The notes under the pieces: model-generated | Database searches by the model: none | The model's input: only the letters and a program-made list of their open reading frames with translations | Told to the model about the DNA's origin: nothing | Position numbers and translations under genes: made by a program | Source: Pseudonocardia oroxyli | GTDB taxonomy: Bacteria > Actinomycetota > Actinomycetes > Mycobacteriales > Pseudonocardiaceae | Reading direction: 5' to 3' | Assembly: GCF_900102195.1 (NCBI RefSeq) | Contig: NZ_FNBE01000009.1 | Coordinates: 62,001-126,000, forward strand | DNA: 64,000 nt | Shown here: positions 16,723 through 25,593 of the stretch, in pieces | Numbering within the stretch: the first letter of the stretch is position 1 | Layout of the letters: the number at the start of each line of letters is the position of its first letter

Positions 16723-18090
16723 ATGACCAGCACCGCACCGATCACCGGGATGACCGGCCCGGTCCTCCTGCCCACGGACCCGGGCTACGACGAGGCCCGG
16801 TCGATGTGGAACGGGCTGATCGACCACCGGCCCGGCCTCATCGCCCGGTGCACCGGGCCGCACGACGTCGCCGCGGCGCTGGCGTTCGCCCGCTCGGCCG
16901 GCCTGGAGGTGGCGGTGCGCGGTGGCGGCCACGGCGTCTGGACGGCGCGGCTGGAGCCGGGGTTCCTGCTGCTGGACCTCGCAGCCCTGAACACCGTCGA
17001 GGTCGACCCGGTCGAGCGCACCGTGCGCTGCGGCGGCGGCACCCTGCTCGCCGATCTCGACGCCGCCACCCAGGCCCACGGTCTCGCGGTGCCGGCGGGC
17101 ACGGTGAGCAACACCGGCATCGGCGGGCTGACGCTCGGCGGCGGCTGGGGCTGGCTCTCCCGGCTGTACGGGCTCACCATCGACAACCTGCTCTCCTGCG
17201 AGGTCGTCCTGCCCGACGGCCGGGTGGTGCGGGCGAGCGACGCGGAGAACCCGGAGCTGTTCTGGGGGCTGCGCGGTGGCGGCGGGAACTTCGGGGTCGT
17301 GACCGAGTTCGAGTTCCGGCTGCACCCGGTGGGGCCGGTGATCCAGTTCGGGATGGTGTTCGTGGAGCAGGCGCGGGCTGCCGCGGCCCTGCAGGCCTAC
17401 GACGAGCTGATGCGCGAGTGGCCCGCGTCGGTCTCCGGCGGCATCGCCTGTGCCGCCGCGCCACCCGCCCCGTTCGTGCCGGCCCAGCACCACTTCGCGG
17501 CCGGCGTCGCCCTGGTGCTCGCCGGCTTCGGCGACCCGGCGGAGCACGCCGCCGCGGTGAAGGCCGCGGCCGAGCGCACGGCCCCGCTGTTCGCCGCCGA
17601 GGCACCGCTGCCCTACGTCGCCCTGCAGCAGATGCTGGACGCCGCCGCCCTGCACGGCACCCGGGACTACACCAAGGGCCTCTACCTCGACGCGATCACC
17701 CCGGACGTCGCCGCGGTCCTCGCCGAGTGGACCGGCCGCCGCTCGCCCACGGCACAGCTGTTGGCGTTCCGCCTGGACCAGGCCATCTCCGCGGTCCCGG
17801 ACGCCGCGACCGCCTTCGGTGGCCCGCGGACCGGCCTGGCCGTCGCGATCGAGGGGATCGACCCGGATCCCGCGCAGGACGCCGCCGAGCGGGACTGGGC
17901 GCGCGGTACCTGGGCCGCCCTGCGCCCGTACGCGACGAACGCCGGCGGCTACGTGAACCTCGTGGGCGACCTGGAGAACGCCCTGGTCGACGACGTCTAC
18001 GCCGGCAAGCTCGACCGCCTGCGCCGGGTCAAGGCGCAGTACGACCCCGAGAACCTCCTGCACGTCAACGCGAACATCGCGCCCGCCTGA
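16723..18090 (+). CDS. FAD-linked oxidase, berberine-bridge-enzyme type
   Basis: 455 residues. PCMH-type FAD domain with VRGGGHG, whose H70 is the usual 8-alpha-histidyl FAD attachment site, then GGGTLLADLDAA, GGLTLGGGWGWLSRLYGLTIDNL and LRGGGGNFGVVTEFEF. The second covalent cysteine found in bicovalent members is absent from the GGGWGWLSRLYG loop. The C-terminal BBE segment (VKAQYDPENLLHVNANI) is present. Such enzymes oxidise sugars, alkaloids or polyketides; the substrate is unknown. GGGGGAGG five bases before the ATG is a strong ribosome site. Single gene between two palindromes. Confidence 0.9.
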   Translation: MTSTAPITGMTGPVLLPTDPGYDEARSMWNGLIDHRPGLIARCTGPHDVAAALAFARSAGLEVAVRGGGHGVWTARLEPGFLLLDLAALNTVEVDPVERTVRCGGGTLLADLDAATQAHGLAVPAGTVSNTGIGGLTLGGGWGWLSRLYGLTIDNLLSCEVVLPDGRVVRASDAENPELFWGLRGGGGNFGVVTEFEFRLHPVGPVIQFGMVFVEQARAAAALQAYDELMREWPASVSGGIACAAAPPAPFVPAQHHFAAGVALVLAGFGDPAEHAAAVKAAAERTAPLFAAEAPLPYVALQQMLDAAALHGTRDYTKGLYLDAITPDVAAVLAEWTGRRSPTAQLLAFRLDQAISAVPDAATAFGGPRTGLAVAIEGIDPDPAQDAAERDWARGTWAALRPYATNAGGYVNLVGDLENALVDDVYAGKLDRLRRVKAQYDPENLLHVNANIAPA

Positions 18091-18094
18091 GGTC

Positions 18095-18134
18095 GTGCGT
18101 GGTGAGTGGTGCCCCAGCACCACTCACCACGCAC
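18095..18134. repeat. Palindrome family B, copy B1
   Basis: 18-bp perfect arms beginning GTGCGTGGTGAGTGGTGC around a CCCA loop, 40 bp in all. It lies between the convergent FAD oxidase and purU stop codons and fits a bidirectional terminator. Related copies are at 44524 and 62724. Confidence 0.88.
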
Positions 18135-18152
18135 GGGCGGCGGAGCCGCGGG

Positions 18153-19055
18153 TCAGCGGAAGACGACGGTCTTGTTGCCGTGCACCAGGACCCGGTCCTC
18201 CAGGTGCCAGCGCAGGCCGCGGGCGAGCACGAGGCGCTCGATGTCCCGGCCCCGGCGGACCATGTCCGGCACCGTGTCGCCGTGGTCCACCCGGATGACG
18301 TCCTGCTCGATGATCGGGCCCGCGTCGAGGTCCGCGGTGGCGTAGTGGCAGGTCGCGCCGATCAGCTTGACGCCCCGCTGGTGCGCCTGGTGGTACGGCC
18401 GCGCGCCCATGAACGAGGGCAGGAAGCTGTGGTGGATGTTGATCGCCCGGCCCGCCCACTCCTCGCACAGGTGCGCGGGCAGGATCTGCATGAACCGGGC
18501 GAGCACGATGGCGTCCGGGGAGAAGGAGTCGACGATCTGGCGCACCTTCTCGAAGGACGCCACCTTGCCCTGCTCCTTCTTGGGGTCGCGGGGGCCGGGG
18601 AACGGCACGTGGTGGAACGGCACCCCGTGCGCCTCGACCAGTCCTGCCAGGTCCTCGTGGTTGCCGATCACCGCGTCCAGCGTCACCGGCAGCTCGCCCG
18701 CGGAGATGCGGCCCAGGAGGTCGTGCAGGCAGTGCGGCTCGCGGGTCACCAACAGCACGGCGTGCTTCGGGACGCCGGTGTCCGTGACCTGCCAGGTGGC
18801 CTCCGGCCCGAACTCGTCGGCGACCGCGGCGAACCGGGCCCGCAGCTCGTCGACCCCGAAGGGCAGTGAGTCCGCCCGCACGGCCTGGCGGGTGAAGAAC
18901 CAGTTGTCGCCCGCGTGGTAGGCCGCCTCGACGATCCAGCCGCCCAGCTCGGCGAGGAACCCGGAGATCCGCGCGACGATGCCCGTGCGGTCGGGGCAGC
19001 TGAAGGTGATGACGTACCGGCGGTCGAGCTCCACGGCACGATCGTCGCAGATCAC
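18153..19055 (-). CDS. purU: Formyltetrahydrofolate deformylase
   Basis: 300 residues: N-terminal ACT domain (YVITFSCPDRTGIVARISGF) and a formyltransferase-like catalytic domain with the conserved INIHHSFLPSF and GATCHYATADLDAGPII elements (His and Asp of the active site). It hydrolyses 10-formyl-THF to formate and THF, balancing one-carbon pools and supplying formate for PurT-type purine synthesis. The GTG at 19055 is used; a GTG eight codons in (19034) is nearly as likely because neither has a clear ribosome site. Divergent from a broken MFS gene. Confidence 0.95.
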   Translation of the reverse strand: MICDDRAVELDRRYVITFSCPDRTGIVARISGFLAELGGWIVEAAYHAGDNWFFTRQAVRADSLPFGVDELRARFAAVADEFGPEATWQVTDTGVPKHAVLLVTREPHCLHDLLGRISAGELPVTLDAVIGNHEDLAGLVEAHGVPFHHVPFPGPRDPKKEQGKVASFEKVRQIVDSFSPDAIVLARFMQILPAHLCEEWAGRAINIHHSFLPSFMGARPYHQAHQRGVKLIGATCHYATADLDAGPIIEQDVIRVDHGDTVPDMVRRGRDIERLVLARGLRWHLEDRVLVHGNKTVVFR

Positions 19056-19102
19056 AGTGCGCAGCCGATGCGCAGCCGGGCGTGCGGGCGCAGGGTGGGC
19101 CG

Positions 19103-19974
19103 GTGAGCCGTACGTCCGCCGTCGCCGCCATGACGTTCGCCACCGGTGCGATCATCGCGAACAACTACTACGCCCAGCCCCTCGATGCCGAGCTGAGCGC
19201 GCACTTCGGGGTGCCGTCCTCGGCGATCGGGGCGGTCCTCACCCTGATCCAGCTGTCCTACGCCCTGGGCCTGGCCACCCTCGTGCCCCTCGGTGACCTG
19301 CTGGAACGGCGGCGCCTGGTCGTCACCCTGCTGGGGGTGACGGTCCTCGGACTGGTCGGGGTGGCCCTCTCGCCCACCCTCCCGCTGCCGGCCGCCGCGG
19401 CGGGCGTCGTCGGCCTGACGACGGTCGCCGCCCAGATCCTCGTGCCCTTCGCCGCGACGATCGCCAGGCCGGGTGAGCAGGGCAAGACCGTCAGCACCGT
19501 GATGAGCGGGCTGCTGATCGGCATCCTGGTGTCGCGGGTGGTCGCCGGGGTGGTGGCCGAGCTCGTCGGCTGGCGCGGGGTCTTCGTGCTGGGTGCGGTG
19601 CTCACGGCGGTCTCGGCGCTGGCCCTGTGGCGGACCCTGCCCGTGCTCCAGCCCGCCACCGACCTGCGGTACCCGAAGCTGCTGGGCTCGGTGCTCACGC
19701 TGATCCGCGAGGAGCCGGTGCTGCGCTTCCGGATGGCGGTCGGGGCGTGCGGCTACGCGTCGATCTAGGCGCTGCACCCCGAGGCCCGCAGCAGGCTGAA
19801 CACCGCCTACATGACCAGCTACTTCCTCGGCGGGCGCTGGGCAGCGGGCTGTCGAGCGCGGTCTACGCGAGCCACGGCTGGCTCGGCGTGAGCATCGTCG
19901 GGGCGGCGTTCCCGACGCTCGGGTTCCTGCTCTGGGCCGGGGCGGCGCGGCGTCAGAGCCGGCTGAGGGTGTAG
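19103..19974 (+). pseudogene. MFS transporter, broken by internal deletion, stop and frameshift
   Basis: The first 222 codons encode six clean membrane helices of an MFS exporter, ending in GACGYASI and an in-frame TAG at 19766-19768. Translation past the stop gives ALHPEARSRLNTAYMTSYFLGG, which belongs near helices 10-11 of intact relatives, so about 100 codons are missing at the junction. A one-base deletion near 19832 then shifts the frame; the +1 reading continues ALGSGLSSAVY ... LGFLLWAGAARRQSR to a stop at 19974. The tail overlaps the end of the DUF2505 gene by 22 bases. Starts at GTG 19103. Confidence 0.82.
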
Positions 19975-20444
19975 CCGGTCTCCATCTCCAGCAGCCGCAC
20001 GATCTGCTGCCCGACGGTCTCCTCGATCTTCCCGCCGATGATCGGCACCTTCACCGCGACGTCCACGGTCACGACCAGCTCCGAGCCCTCGGGCCTCGGG
20101 GACAGCCGCATCACCCCGGAGGCCTGCGCGGGCAGCCCCGGCAGCGCCACCGCCACCGTGCCCTCGTAGTGGTCCCCGACCTTCGTCCAGGTCTCGTCCC
20201 GCTCGATCTGGATGCCGTCGTTCCCCACCACCGTCTTCACGACGCCCGGGAGGTCCTTCGCGTCGATCCCGTGCTTGACGCGGTACCTCGCGTTCTCACC
20301 GTCGGAGGTGTACTCGAGGATCCCGGCCCCGGGGCCGCCCATGCGGGCGAGCCGGTCGCTGAGGATCTGCTCGTCGATCATGGCGGCGTACACCGCGTCG
20401 ACGGGATGGCTGCTGGTGGCGCGGAACTCGGTCGAGCGGGGCAC
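19953..20444 (-). CDS. DUF2505 family protein (Rv0481c-like)
   Basis: 163 residues. STEFRATSSHPVDAVYAAM, a central beta-rich region and KVPIIGGKIEETVGQQIVRLLEMET are the hallmarks of DUF2505, an actinobacterial START/polyketide-cyclase-like fold that may bind a hydrophobic ligand. No activity is known. GTG start. It is divergent from murB with only 29 bases between, the same arrangement as Rv0481c-murB in M. tuberculosis, so both genes probably share a compact promoter region. Confidence 0.85.
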   Translation of the reverse strand: MPRSTEFRATSSHPVDAVYAAMIDEQILSDRLARMGGPGAGILEYTSDGENARYRVKHGIDAKDLPGVVKTVVGNDGIQIERDETWTKVGDHYEGTVAVALPGLPAQASGVMRLSPRPEGSELVVTVDVAVKVPIIGGKIEETVGQQIVRLLEMETGYTLSRL

Positions 20445-20460
20445 GCGCGGAGGCTACCGC

Positions 20461-20466
20461 TACCGT
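20461..20466 (+). promoter_or_regulatory. Probable leaderless -10 of murB (TACCGT)
   Basis: TACCGT ends seven bases before the murB GTG at 20474; no ribosome site is present in the 29-base divergent gap. Confidence 0.45.
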
Positions 20467-20473
20467 CGGGCGC

Positions 20474-21484
20474 GTGCAGTCGCTCTCCGACCTGACCACC
20501 CTCCGTCTCGGCGGACCCGCAGGCCGCCTGGTCGAGGCCACCGACGCGGCGGCCGTGGTCCAGGAGGTCCACAAGGCGGACGCCGCGGGGGAGCCGGTCC
20601 TGGTGCTCGGCGGCGGGTCGAACGTCGTCGTCGCGGACTCCGGCTTCGAGGGCACGGTGGTCCGGGTGGCGTCGACCGGCATCGTGACCGACCGCCGGTC
20701 GGACGGCTCGGTGCTGCTCACCGTGGAGGCGGGCGAGAACTGGGACGACGTCGTCGCCGCGACCGTCGCGGACGGGCTCGGCGGGCTGGAGTGCCTGTCC
20801 GGGATCCCCGGCCGCACCGGCGCCACCCCGGTGCAGAACGTCGGGGCGTACGGCGTCGAGGTCGCCACGCTCCTCGAGTCCGTCGACCTCTACGACCGCG
20901 CGACCGCCACCGTCTCCCGCGTCCCCGCCGCGGACCTCGGCCTGGGCTACCGGACGAGCACGCTCAAGGGGACCGACGCGGGCGTCGTCCTGCGGGTCCG
21001 GTTCGTCCTGCCCGGCGGCGGCGCGAGCATGCCGATCGCCTACGCCGAGCTGGCCCGCACGCTGGGGGTGGACCCCGGCACCACGGTCCCGGCCGCGGTC
21101 GCCCGCGAGGCGGTCCTCGACCTGCGCCGCGGCAAGGGCATGGTGCTCGACGCCGCCGACCACGACACCTGGAGCGTCGGGTCCTTCTTCACCAACCCCG
21201 TCGTCGACGAGGCACCGGACCCCGAGATGCCGCGCTGGCCCGTCGACGGCCGGGTCAAGCTGCCCGCCGCGTGGCTCATCCAGCACTCCGGCTTCGCCCC
21301 CGGGCATCCCGGCCCGGGCGGGCGGGTCGCCCTGTCCACCCGGCACGTCCTCGCCCTGACCAACCGCGGGGAAGGCCGCACCGCGGACCTGTTGGCCCTG
21401 GCCCGCACGGTGCGGGACGGGGTGCGGGACCGGTTCGGCATCACGCTCGAGCCGGAGCCGGTGCTGGTCGGGTGCCGGCTGTAG
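20474..21484 (+). CDS. murB: UDP-N-acetylenolpyruvoylglucosamine reductase
   Basis: 336 residues. FAD-binding region LRLGGPAGRLVEA ... VLVLGGGSNVVV, GIPGRTGATPVQNVGAYGVEV with the active-site Arg, GSFFTNPVV with the proton-donor Ser, and a C-terminal Glu in LEPEPVLVG. It makes UDP-MurNAc for peptidoglycan with NADPH as donor. The missing Tyr loop and the length are those of the actinobacterial (type I-like) enzyme. GTG start, probably leaderless. Followed by an L,D-transpeptidase gene, so the pair serves wall synthesis. Confidence 0.96.
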   Translation: MQSLSDLTTLRLGGPAGRLVEATDAAAVVQEVHKADAAGEPVLVLGGGSNVVVADSGFEGTVVRVASTGIVTDRRSDGSVLLTVEAGENWDDVVAATVADGLGGLECLSGIPGRTGATPVQNVGAYGVEVATLLESVDLYDRATATVSRVPAADLGLGYRTSTLKGTDAGVVLRVRFVLPGGGASMPIAYAELARTLGVDPGTTVPAAVAREAVLDLRRGKGMVLDAADHDTWSVGSFFTNPVVDEAPDPEMPRWPVDGRVKLPAAWLIQHSGFAPGHPGPGGRVALSTRHVLALTNRGEGRTADLLALARTVRDGVRDRFGITLEPEPVLVGCRL

Positions 21485-21617
21485 TGGGGCACTATCACAC
21501 GATCGTGGCGCGCGTCGTCGCTGTCGGTGGTGGCGCGTAACCTCCCTTTCGGGACGCAACCCGACAGACGTTCACACGTCCGTCCATTCGGGGAACTGTC
21601 CGCAGCGGGGGAGTGTG

Positions 21618-22775
21618 ATGAGGCGGTTGTTGCTGGTCCTGGCCGTGATCCTGGTCGGGACCGTCGGGGTGGTCACGGCGGCCACGGCCGCGGGCCGCGG
21701 GGGCCCGGGTCTGCCGACCCTGCTCGCGAAGTCCGCCACGGTGGCCTACGCGCCGGGTCCGGGCGCGACCGACGTCGCCCCCACCGCGCCCGCCACCGTC
21801 ACGGTGAGCGACGGCACCTTCGCGCAGGTGTCCCTGGTGAACGCGAAGGGTGAGCCGGTCGCGGGCACCCTGACCGGGAACACCTGGAGCACCACCGAGC
21901 CGCTGGGGTACGACGCGCAGTACACCTGGACCGGCACCGCCGTCGGTGCGGACGGCGTGGCCGTCCCGCTGGCGGGCGGCTTCCACACCCTGGCGCCCGC
22001 GAAGGTCGTCCGCGGTGTGCTCAACATCGGGGACGGGCGCACCGTCGGCGTCGCCGCGCCGATCGAGATCCAGTTCAACGCCCACGTGGAGGACCGGGCG
22101 GCCGTCGAGCGGGCGCTCACGGTGGAGACCTCGGTCCCGGTCGAGGGCGCCTGGGGCTGGCTGCCGGACGAGGCGGGCGGTTCGCGCGTGCACTGGCGGC
22201 CCAAGGAGTACTGGCCCGCGTACACGAAGGTCCACGTCGGGGCGAAGCTCTACGGCGTCTCCTACGGCGGCGGCCGGTACGGCGCCGCGGACGTGACCAG
22301 CGACTTCGAGATCGGCCGCGCGCAGATCGTGAAGGCGGACGCGCAGTCGTTCCGGATGGTCGTCGAGCGCGACGGGCAGCAGGTCGCGGACTACCCGGCC
22401 AGCTACGGCCTCGCGTCGGACCCGGACCGCAACACCCGCTCCGGGGTGCACGTGGTCACGGAGAAGTTCACCGACAAGCGCATGACCAGCCAACAGTACG
22501 GCTACGACGTCATGGAGAAGTGGGCCGTGCGGATGAGCAACAACGGCGAGTTCATCCACGCCAACCCCGCCTCGGCGGGTGCGCAGGGCTCGTCGAACGT
22601 GACCCACGGCTGCATCAACCTGTCCACCGAGAACGCCCGCGCCTACTACGACACCGCCCTCTACGGCGACCCCGTCGAGGTCACCGGCACCCCGGTGCAG
22701 CTCTCCGCGCGGGACGGGGACGTGTGGGACTGGACCCTGAGCTGGGCCCAGTGGCAGGAGTTGTCCGCGCTCTGA
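21618..22775 (+). CDS. L,D-transpeptidase (LprQ/LdtMt5-like)
   Basis: 385 residues. An N-terminal hydrophobic signal/anchor (LLLVLAVILVGTVGVVTAATAA), two immunoglobulin-like domains, then a YkuD catalytic domain with HANPASAG and THGCINLS; the Cys of that motif is the nucleophile. No lipobox cysteine is visible, unlike LprQ. It forms 3-3 cross-links in peptidoglycan outside the membrane. The ATG at 21618 is preferred because GGGGGAG lies four bases before it; a GTG one codon upstream would be too close. Order murB-Ldt-SDR matches Rv0482-Rv0483-Rv0484c. Confidence 0.93.
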   Translation: MRRLLLVLAVILVGTVGVVTAATAAGRGGPGLPTLLAKSATVAYAPGPGATDVAPTAPATVTVSDGTFAQVSLVNAKGEPVAGTLTGNTWSTTEPLGYDAQYTWTGTAVGADGVAVPLAGGFHTLAPAKVVRGVLNIGDGRTVGVAAPIEIQFNAHVEDRAAVERALTVETSVPVEGAWGWLPDEAGGSRVHWRPKEYWPAYTKVHVGAKLYGVSYGGGRYGAADVTSDFEIGRAQIVKADAQSFRMVVERDGQQVADYPASYGLASDPDRNTRSGVHVVTEKFTDKRMTSQQYGYDVMEKWAVRMSNNGEFIHANPASAGAQGSSNVTHGCINLSTENARAYYDTALYGDPVEVTGTPVQLSARDGDVWDWTLSWAQWQELSAL

Positions 22776-22792
22776 CGGGGTAGGCCGAGGGC

Positions 22793-23008
22793 ATGACCGA
22801 TCCGTCCGTCAACGAGATCCCCGCCGAGCGCGCCGAGACCCGCGCCGAGCCGCTCCCGGAGGAGCGCGCCGCGGGGGACGTCACCGACCGCCGCGACGAG
22901 GCCGAGCAGATCCTGGAGGAGTCGGAGGAGCGCATCGCCGGAGCCCTCGACGGCAACGCCCCTGCCGACGCCGCGGAGGAGAACCGCGCGTCCGACGAAG
23001 GGGTCTAA
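22793..23008 (+). CDS. Small acidic hypothetical protein
   Basis: 71 residues, strongly acidic and Ala/Glu-rich (LPEERAAGDVTDRRDEAEQILEESEERI), predicted helical with no membrane segment. The ATG follows GAGGG by one base and lies 17 bases after the L,D-transpeptidase stop, so it may be the last gene of that operon. Its stop codon overlaps the stop of the convergent SDR gene by four bases. No family recognised; coding status rests on frame, composition and spacing. Confidence 0.6.
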   Translation: MTDPSVNEIPAERAETRAEPLPEERAAGDVTDRRDEAEQILEESEERIAGALDGNAPADAAEENRASDEGV

Positions 23009-23742
23009 GCGTCCCGGTGGGCGCGCATCGCGTCCGCTTGGGCCCTGGGCTTGAGCACGATCTGGTCCAGGTTGACGTGGCTGGGCCGGGTGGCGGCGAA
23101 GGCGATGACGTCCGCGACGTCCTCCGCGGTGAGCGGGGTGAGCCCGCGGTAGACGTTGTCCGCCTTCTCCTGGTCGCCCCCGAAGCGGACCAGGGAGAAC
23201 TCCGTCTCGACCATGCCCGGCGCGACCTCGGTGAGCCGGATCGGCTCGCCCAGCAGCTCCCCGCGCAGGGTGCGGTGCAGCATCGCCTGGGCGTGCTTGG
23301 CCCCGGTGTAGCCGGCGCCCTTGTCGTAGGACTGCAGCGCGGCGATCGAGGTCACGGTGACGATGTGACCGTCCCCGGAGGCGCGCAGCGTCGGCAGCAG
23401 GCCCTGGACCAGGCGCAGCGTGCCGAGCACGTTGACCTCGTACATCCAGATCCAATTGGCCTCGTCGGCCTCCTCGACCGGCTCGAGCCCCTTCGCGCCG
23501 CCGGCGTTGTTGACGAGCAGCCGACACTCCGGGACCGCCTCGACGAAGGCGGCGACCGACGCCTTGTCGGTCACGTCGAGGGGCAGCGCGGTCCCGTCGA
23601 TCTCCTTGGCGATGGCGGTCAGCCGGTCCACCCGGCGGGCCCCGAGGACGACGTGGAACCCGGCGGCGGCCAGGGCGCGGGCGGTGGCGGCGCCGATGCC
23701 GGAGCTGGCCCCGGTGACGACGGCGGTGGGACGTGCGGTCAT
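23005..23742 (-). CDS. Short-chain dehydrogenase/reductase (Rv0484c-like)
   Basis: 245 residues, classical SDR. TGASSGIGAATARALAAAG binds NAD(P), NNAGG is the structural motif, and Ser (VTSIAAL) with YTGAKHA forms the catalytic Ser-Tyr-Lys set. The basic residues after GARRVDR suggest NADP preference. Substrate unknown. Position and orientation match Rv0484c next to the murB/lprQ pair. ATG start at 23742. Confidence 0.9.
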   Translation of the reverse strand: MTARPTAVVTGASSGIGAATARALAAAGFHVVLGARRVDRLTAIAKEIDGTALPLDVTDKASVAAFVEAVPECRLLVNNAGGAKGLEPVEEADEANWIWMYEVNVLGTLRLVQGLLPTLRASGDGHIVTVTSIAALQSYDKGAGYTGAKHAQAMLHRTLRGELLGEPIRLTEVAPGMVETEFSLVRFGGDQEKADNVYRGLTPLTAEDVADVIAFAATRPSHVNLDQIVLKPRAQADAMRAHRDA

Positions 23743-23768
23743 GCCCCAACCCTATGCCGCCCCCACCC

Positions 23769-23817
23769 GGCGAACGGTGCGTTCGCTCAGCAGGTGTGAG
23801 CGAACGCGCCGCTCGCC
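23769..23817. repeat. Palindrome family C, copy C1
   Basis: 21-base arms starting GGCGAACGGTGCGTTCGCTCA around a 7-base loop, with two mismatched pairs. It lies downstream of the DUF2530 gene and upstream of the SDR gene on the minus strand, a terminator position. A second copy with the same arms is at 59598-59646. Confidence 0.8.
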
Positions 23818-23838
23818 GCGCGGGATGAGACGGGCGGG

Positions 23839-24093
23839 TCAGTCCTCGAGGCCGCGTTGGGCGCCGCGGGCGCCGCGGCGGGCCGCCGCGCGCTGCCAGC
23901 GGAACACCCCGAAGCCCAGGGCGCCCAGGCCCGCGCCGACCACGCAGGTGGTGAACCAGACGTCCAGCGGGCGGCCGCCGACCACGTGGGCGAGGAACAG
24001 CACGGCGGCCCCGGTGACCCAGGCCAGCGTGCCGATCGCGACCACCAACGTGACGTCGGTGGTGCCGCGGGGCAGCGCGGGCGGGTCGACCAT
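23839..24093 (-). CDS. DUF2530 family small membrane protein
   Basis: 84 residues with two membrane helices (VTLVVAIGTLAWVTGAAVLF and TTCVVGAGLGALGFGVF) and a basic cytoplasmic tail ending RRGARGAQRGLED. The spacing and the 'GTLAW' element fit DUF2530, an actinobacterial family often found next to an NCS2 permease gene, as here (divergent, 61 bases apart). Function unknown. Confidence 0.72.
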   Translation of the reverse strand: MVDPPALPRGTTDVTLVVAIGTLAWVTGAAVLFLAHVVGGRPLDVWFTTCVVGAGLGALGFGVFRWQRAAARRGARGAQRGLED

Positions 24094-24142
24094 GCCGCGA
24101 ACCGTACCGGTGACGACCTGAGCACGCGCTGGGGATTGCCCC

Positions 24143-24148
24143 TACGGT
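24143..24148 (+). promoter_or_regulatory. Probable leaderless -10 (TACGGT)
   Basis: TACGGT ends immediately before a GTG at 24149 and six bases before a second GTG at 24155. The distance favours transcription starting at 24155, which is why that codon is taken as the permease start. Confidence 0.45.
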
Positions 24149-24154
24149 GTGCCG

Positions 24155-25582
24155 GTGATCGAGCGGCTCTTCTCGGTGTCGCAGCGGGAGTCCACGGTTC
24201 CCCGGGAGCTGCGCGGCGGACTCGTCACCTTCGTGACGATGTCCTACATCATCGTCCTCAACCCCCTCATCCTCGGCAGCCTCGCGCCGACCGATCCCGG
24301 GGCCAAGACCGACGTCCTCGGTGCGATCCTGCCGATCTCGCAGGTGGCGGCCGTGACGGCGCTCGTCGCGGGCGTCATGACGATCCTGTTCGGGCTCATC
24401 GCCAACCTGCCGTTCGCCATCGCCACCGGTCTGGGCATCAACACGCTGCTCGCGGTGACGATCGCGCCGCTCATGACCTGGCCGGAGGCCATGGGCCTGG
24501 TCGTGATCGACGGCCTGGTCATCGTCCTGCTCGCCGTCACCGGGTTCCGCACGGCGGTGTTCAACGCCGTGCCCGCCTCGCTCAAGGCCGCCATCGCCGT
24601 CGGCATCGGGGCGTTCATCGCGCTGATCGGCCTGGTGGACTCCGGCTTCGTCCGCAGGCTGCCGGACGCCGCGAACACCACCGTGCCCGTCGGCCTGGGC
24701 ATCGGCGGGTCGATCGCCTCCTGGCCGACGGCGGTGTTCGTCTTCGGCCTGCTGCTCACCGGCGTGCTGGTGGTGAAGGGGGTGCGGGCGGGCCTGCTGA
24801 TCGGCGTGGCCGCCACGACGGTCGTGGCGATCGTCGTCGAGGCGATCGTGCAGGTGGGCTCGTCGGCGACGAACCCGAAGGGCTGGTCGCTGTCGGTGCC
24901 CGCCCTGCCGGACCGCATCGTCGGGCTGCCGGACCTCTCGCTCGTCGGGCAGGTGTCGTTCGGGGCGTTCTCCCGGCTCGACGTCCTCACCGTCGCACTG
25001 CTGATCTTCACGCTGGTGCTGGCGAACTTCTTCGACGCCATGGGCACCATGACCGGGCTCGGCCGGCAGGCGGGGCTCGCGGACGAGAACGGCACGCTGC
25101 CGGGCATCGGCAGGGCCCTCGTCGTCGAGGGCGCGGGTGCGGTGGCGGGGGGTCTGGGGTCGAGCTCGTCGAACACGGTGTTCGTGGAGTCCGCCTCCGG
25201 GATCGGCGAGGGGGCGCGGACCGGTCTCGCGAACGTCGTGACCGGCGTGCTGTTCCTGCTCGCCATGTTCTTCACACCGCTCTACGCGATCGTGCCGGTC
25301 GAGGCCGCCGCGCCCGCCCTGGTGATCGTCGGCGCGATGATGTTCCGGCAGGTCAGCGGCATCGACCTGACCGATCTGCGCACGGCGCTGCCGGCGTTCC
25401 TCGCCGTCGTGGTCATGCCGTTCACCTACTCCATCGCCAACGGCATCGGCGCGGGGTTCATCAGCTACGTGCTGCTCTCGGCGACCACGGGCCGGGCCCG
25501 GCAGGTGCACCCGCTGATGTGGGTCGTCGCCGTGGCGTTCGTGGGCTACTTCGCCATCGGACCCCTCAGGTCATTGCTGTAA
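24155..25582 (+). CDS. NCS2-family nucleobase permease (AzgA-like)
   Basis: 475 residues, about 12-14 membrane helices. ERLFSVSQRESTVPRELRGG, then TFVTMSYIIVLNPLIL and ANFFDAMGTMTGLGRQ (the conserved substrate/proton region) place it in the AzgA-like group of NCS2 purine transporters (adenine, guanine, hypoxanthine) rather than the UraA group. GSSSSNTVFVESASGIGEGARTG is the second conserved loop. GTG 24155 is chosen from promoter geometry; GTG 24149 would add two residues. The MFS gene begins 11 bases after its stop and may be co-transcribed. Confidence 0.9.
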   Translation: MIERLFSVSQRESTVPRELRGGLVTFVTMSYIIVLNPLILGSLAPTDPGAKTDVLGAILPISQVAAVTALVAGVMTILFGLIANLPFAIATGLGINTLLAVTIAPLMTWPEAMGLVVIDGLVIVLLAVTGFRTAVFNAVPASLKAAIAVGIGAFIALIGLVDSGFVRRLPDAANTTVPVGLGIGGSIASWPTAVFVFGLLLTGVLVVKGVRAGLLIGVAATTVVAIVVEAIVQVGSSATNPKGWSLSVPALPDRIVGLPDLSLVGQVSFGAFSRLDVLTVALLIFTLVLANFFDAMGTMTGLGRQAGLADENGTLPGIGRALVVEGAGAVAGGLGSSSSNTVFVESASGIGEGARTGLANVVTGVLFLLAMFFTPLYAIVPVEAAAPALVIVGAMMFRQVSGIDLTDLRTALPAFLAVVVMPFTYSIANGIGAGFISYVLLSATTGRARQVHPLMWVVAVAFVGYFAIGPLRSLL

Positions 25583-25593
25583 GCTAATCAAAT

